Shown here in pieces: positions 6,302 through 6,646 of a DNA stretch of 6,646 nt. The DNA comes from an uncultured Collinsella sp. (GTDB taxonomy: Bacteria > Actinomycetota > Coriobacteriia > Coriobacteriales > Coriobacteriaceae). The notes under the pieces are model-generated. The model was not told the origin of the DNA, made no database searches, and was given only the letters and a program-made list of their open reading frames with translations. Location of the stretch: assembly GCA_900754385.1 (NCBI GenBank), contig CAAECP010000023.1, positions 1 through 6,646 on the forward strand, in the 5' to 3' direction. Numbering within the stretch: position 1 is the stretch's first letter; every line of letters begins with the position of its first letter. A program made the translations under genes and the position numbers.

Positions 6302-6646
6302 ATGCATCTGTCCGTTCAGTCCCCACAGAGGACGGTAGCCTAACACTTTTCACTATTGTCTCAATTTAGTCGACCGCTGGCACGGACGTATCGCGCGAAC
6401 GGTATCTTTACCTACTTCTTACGCTGCCAAGGCATGCAACTAACTGCCCAACTCGTTTAGAAACAATCTATATCCATACTCAATTGGTGAGGATGTATGA
6501 ATAAGAATGATTGCGAGCTGAATATAATCGAATCCAAATTGAATCATGGACAAACGACATATATATGCAGAAAACCGTTTTAGCTATGCAATTCCTAAAC
6601 ATGAAAATATTTGTGCAATCTAGCTTAATTCCTTAGAAAAAAGAAC
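6302..6646. other. Gene-free upstream region, AT-rich at its right end
   Basis: These 345 bases contain no gene that I can support. The part nearest ppk1 holds its candidate promoter. By hand count, GC is about 50% at 6361-6420, 43% at 6421-6480 and 32% over 6481-6646, against clearly GC-rich coding sequence elsewhere. All three minus-strand frames meet stop codons within about 27 nt of the right edge, so no minus-strand gene enters from that side. Small features include a 28-codon plus-strand frame at 6497-6583 with a plausible ribosome-binding site, a 10-bp palindrome CATATATATG at 6558-6567, and a loose 40-base-spaced repeat (TAGCT then AATTCCT) at 6581 and 6621. It may be an AT-rich regulatory region or the edge of acquired DNA. 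Confidence 0.7.
6337..6364 (-). promoter_or_regulatory. Candidate promoter of ppk1
   Basis: On the minus strand TTGAGA (6364-6359, five of six bases of TTGACA) is followed after 16 bp by TAGGCT (6342-6337), a TAnnnT -10 of the GC-rich type common in actinobacteria. Transcription would start near 6330, leaving a leader of about 25-30 nt before the ATGs at 6307 and 6301. I see no Pho box that I can defend. Confidence 0.5.

Noticed and set aside
6480..6602. 40-codon minus-strand frame in the AT-rich region
   Set aside because: It has no ribosome-binding site, no family resemblance, and a composition expected of non-coding AT-rich DNA.
6511..6636. 41-codon plus-strand frame from a TTG start
   Set aside because: It has a rare start codon without a ribosome-binding site, and it overlaps the equally weak 28-codon frame in another register.

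Overview
The window is a GC-rich stretch of bacterial chromosome. All five recognisable protein genes lie on the minus strand, so they are transcribed from right to left. The protein sequences and the compact, GC-rich gene style fit a gut actinobacterium of class Coriobacteriia, Collinsella-like. That placement is an inference from recall of the families, not from a marker gene in the window.

In transcription order from the right: (1) an AT-rich, gene-free segment from about 6450 to the right edge, followed by a candidate promoter; (2) ppk1, a polyphosphate kinase with all its catalytic residues and an unusual tail of about 93 residues, closed by a strong hairpin terminator at 3832-3875; (3) rlmD, a TRAM-domain, iron-sulfur 23S rRNA m5U methyltransferase; (4) a DJ-1/PfpI-family protein; (5) maf, a nucleotide pyrophosphatase whose start codon overlaps the DJ-1 stop codon by 4 bp, closed by a hairpin at 1206-1237; (6) a P1-family (S58, DmpA/NylC-type) self-processing hydrolase, followed 12 nt past its stop codon by a 129-bp nested palindrome at the left edge.

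The genes are mostly housekeeping: phosphate storage and stress (ppk1), ribosome maturation (rlmD) and metabolite or nucleotide clean-up (DJ-1 and maf). The DJ-1/maf pair is translationally coupled and may work jointly in nucleotide-pool sanitation. rlmD may share a transcript with that pair, because no terminator is visible in the 105-bp gap.

I see no obvious undescribed multi-gene system. The items most worth a second look are the perfect 31-bp inverted repeat enclosing a coaxial terminator-like hairpin at 2-130, the Pro/Glu-rich then basic tail of PPK1, and the abrupt fall in GC (about 32% over 6481-6646) at the right end.
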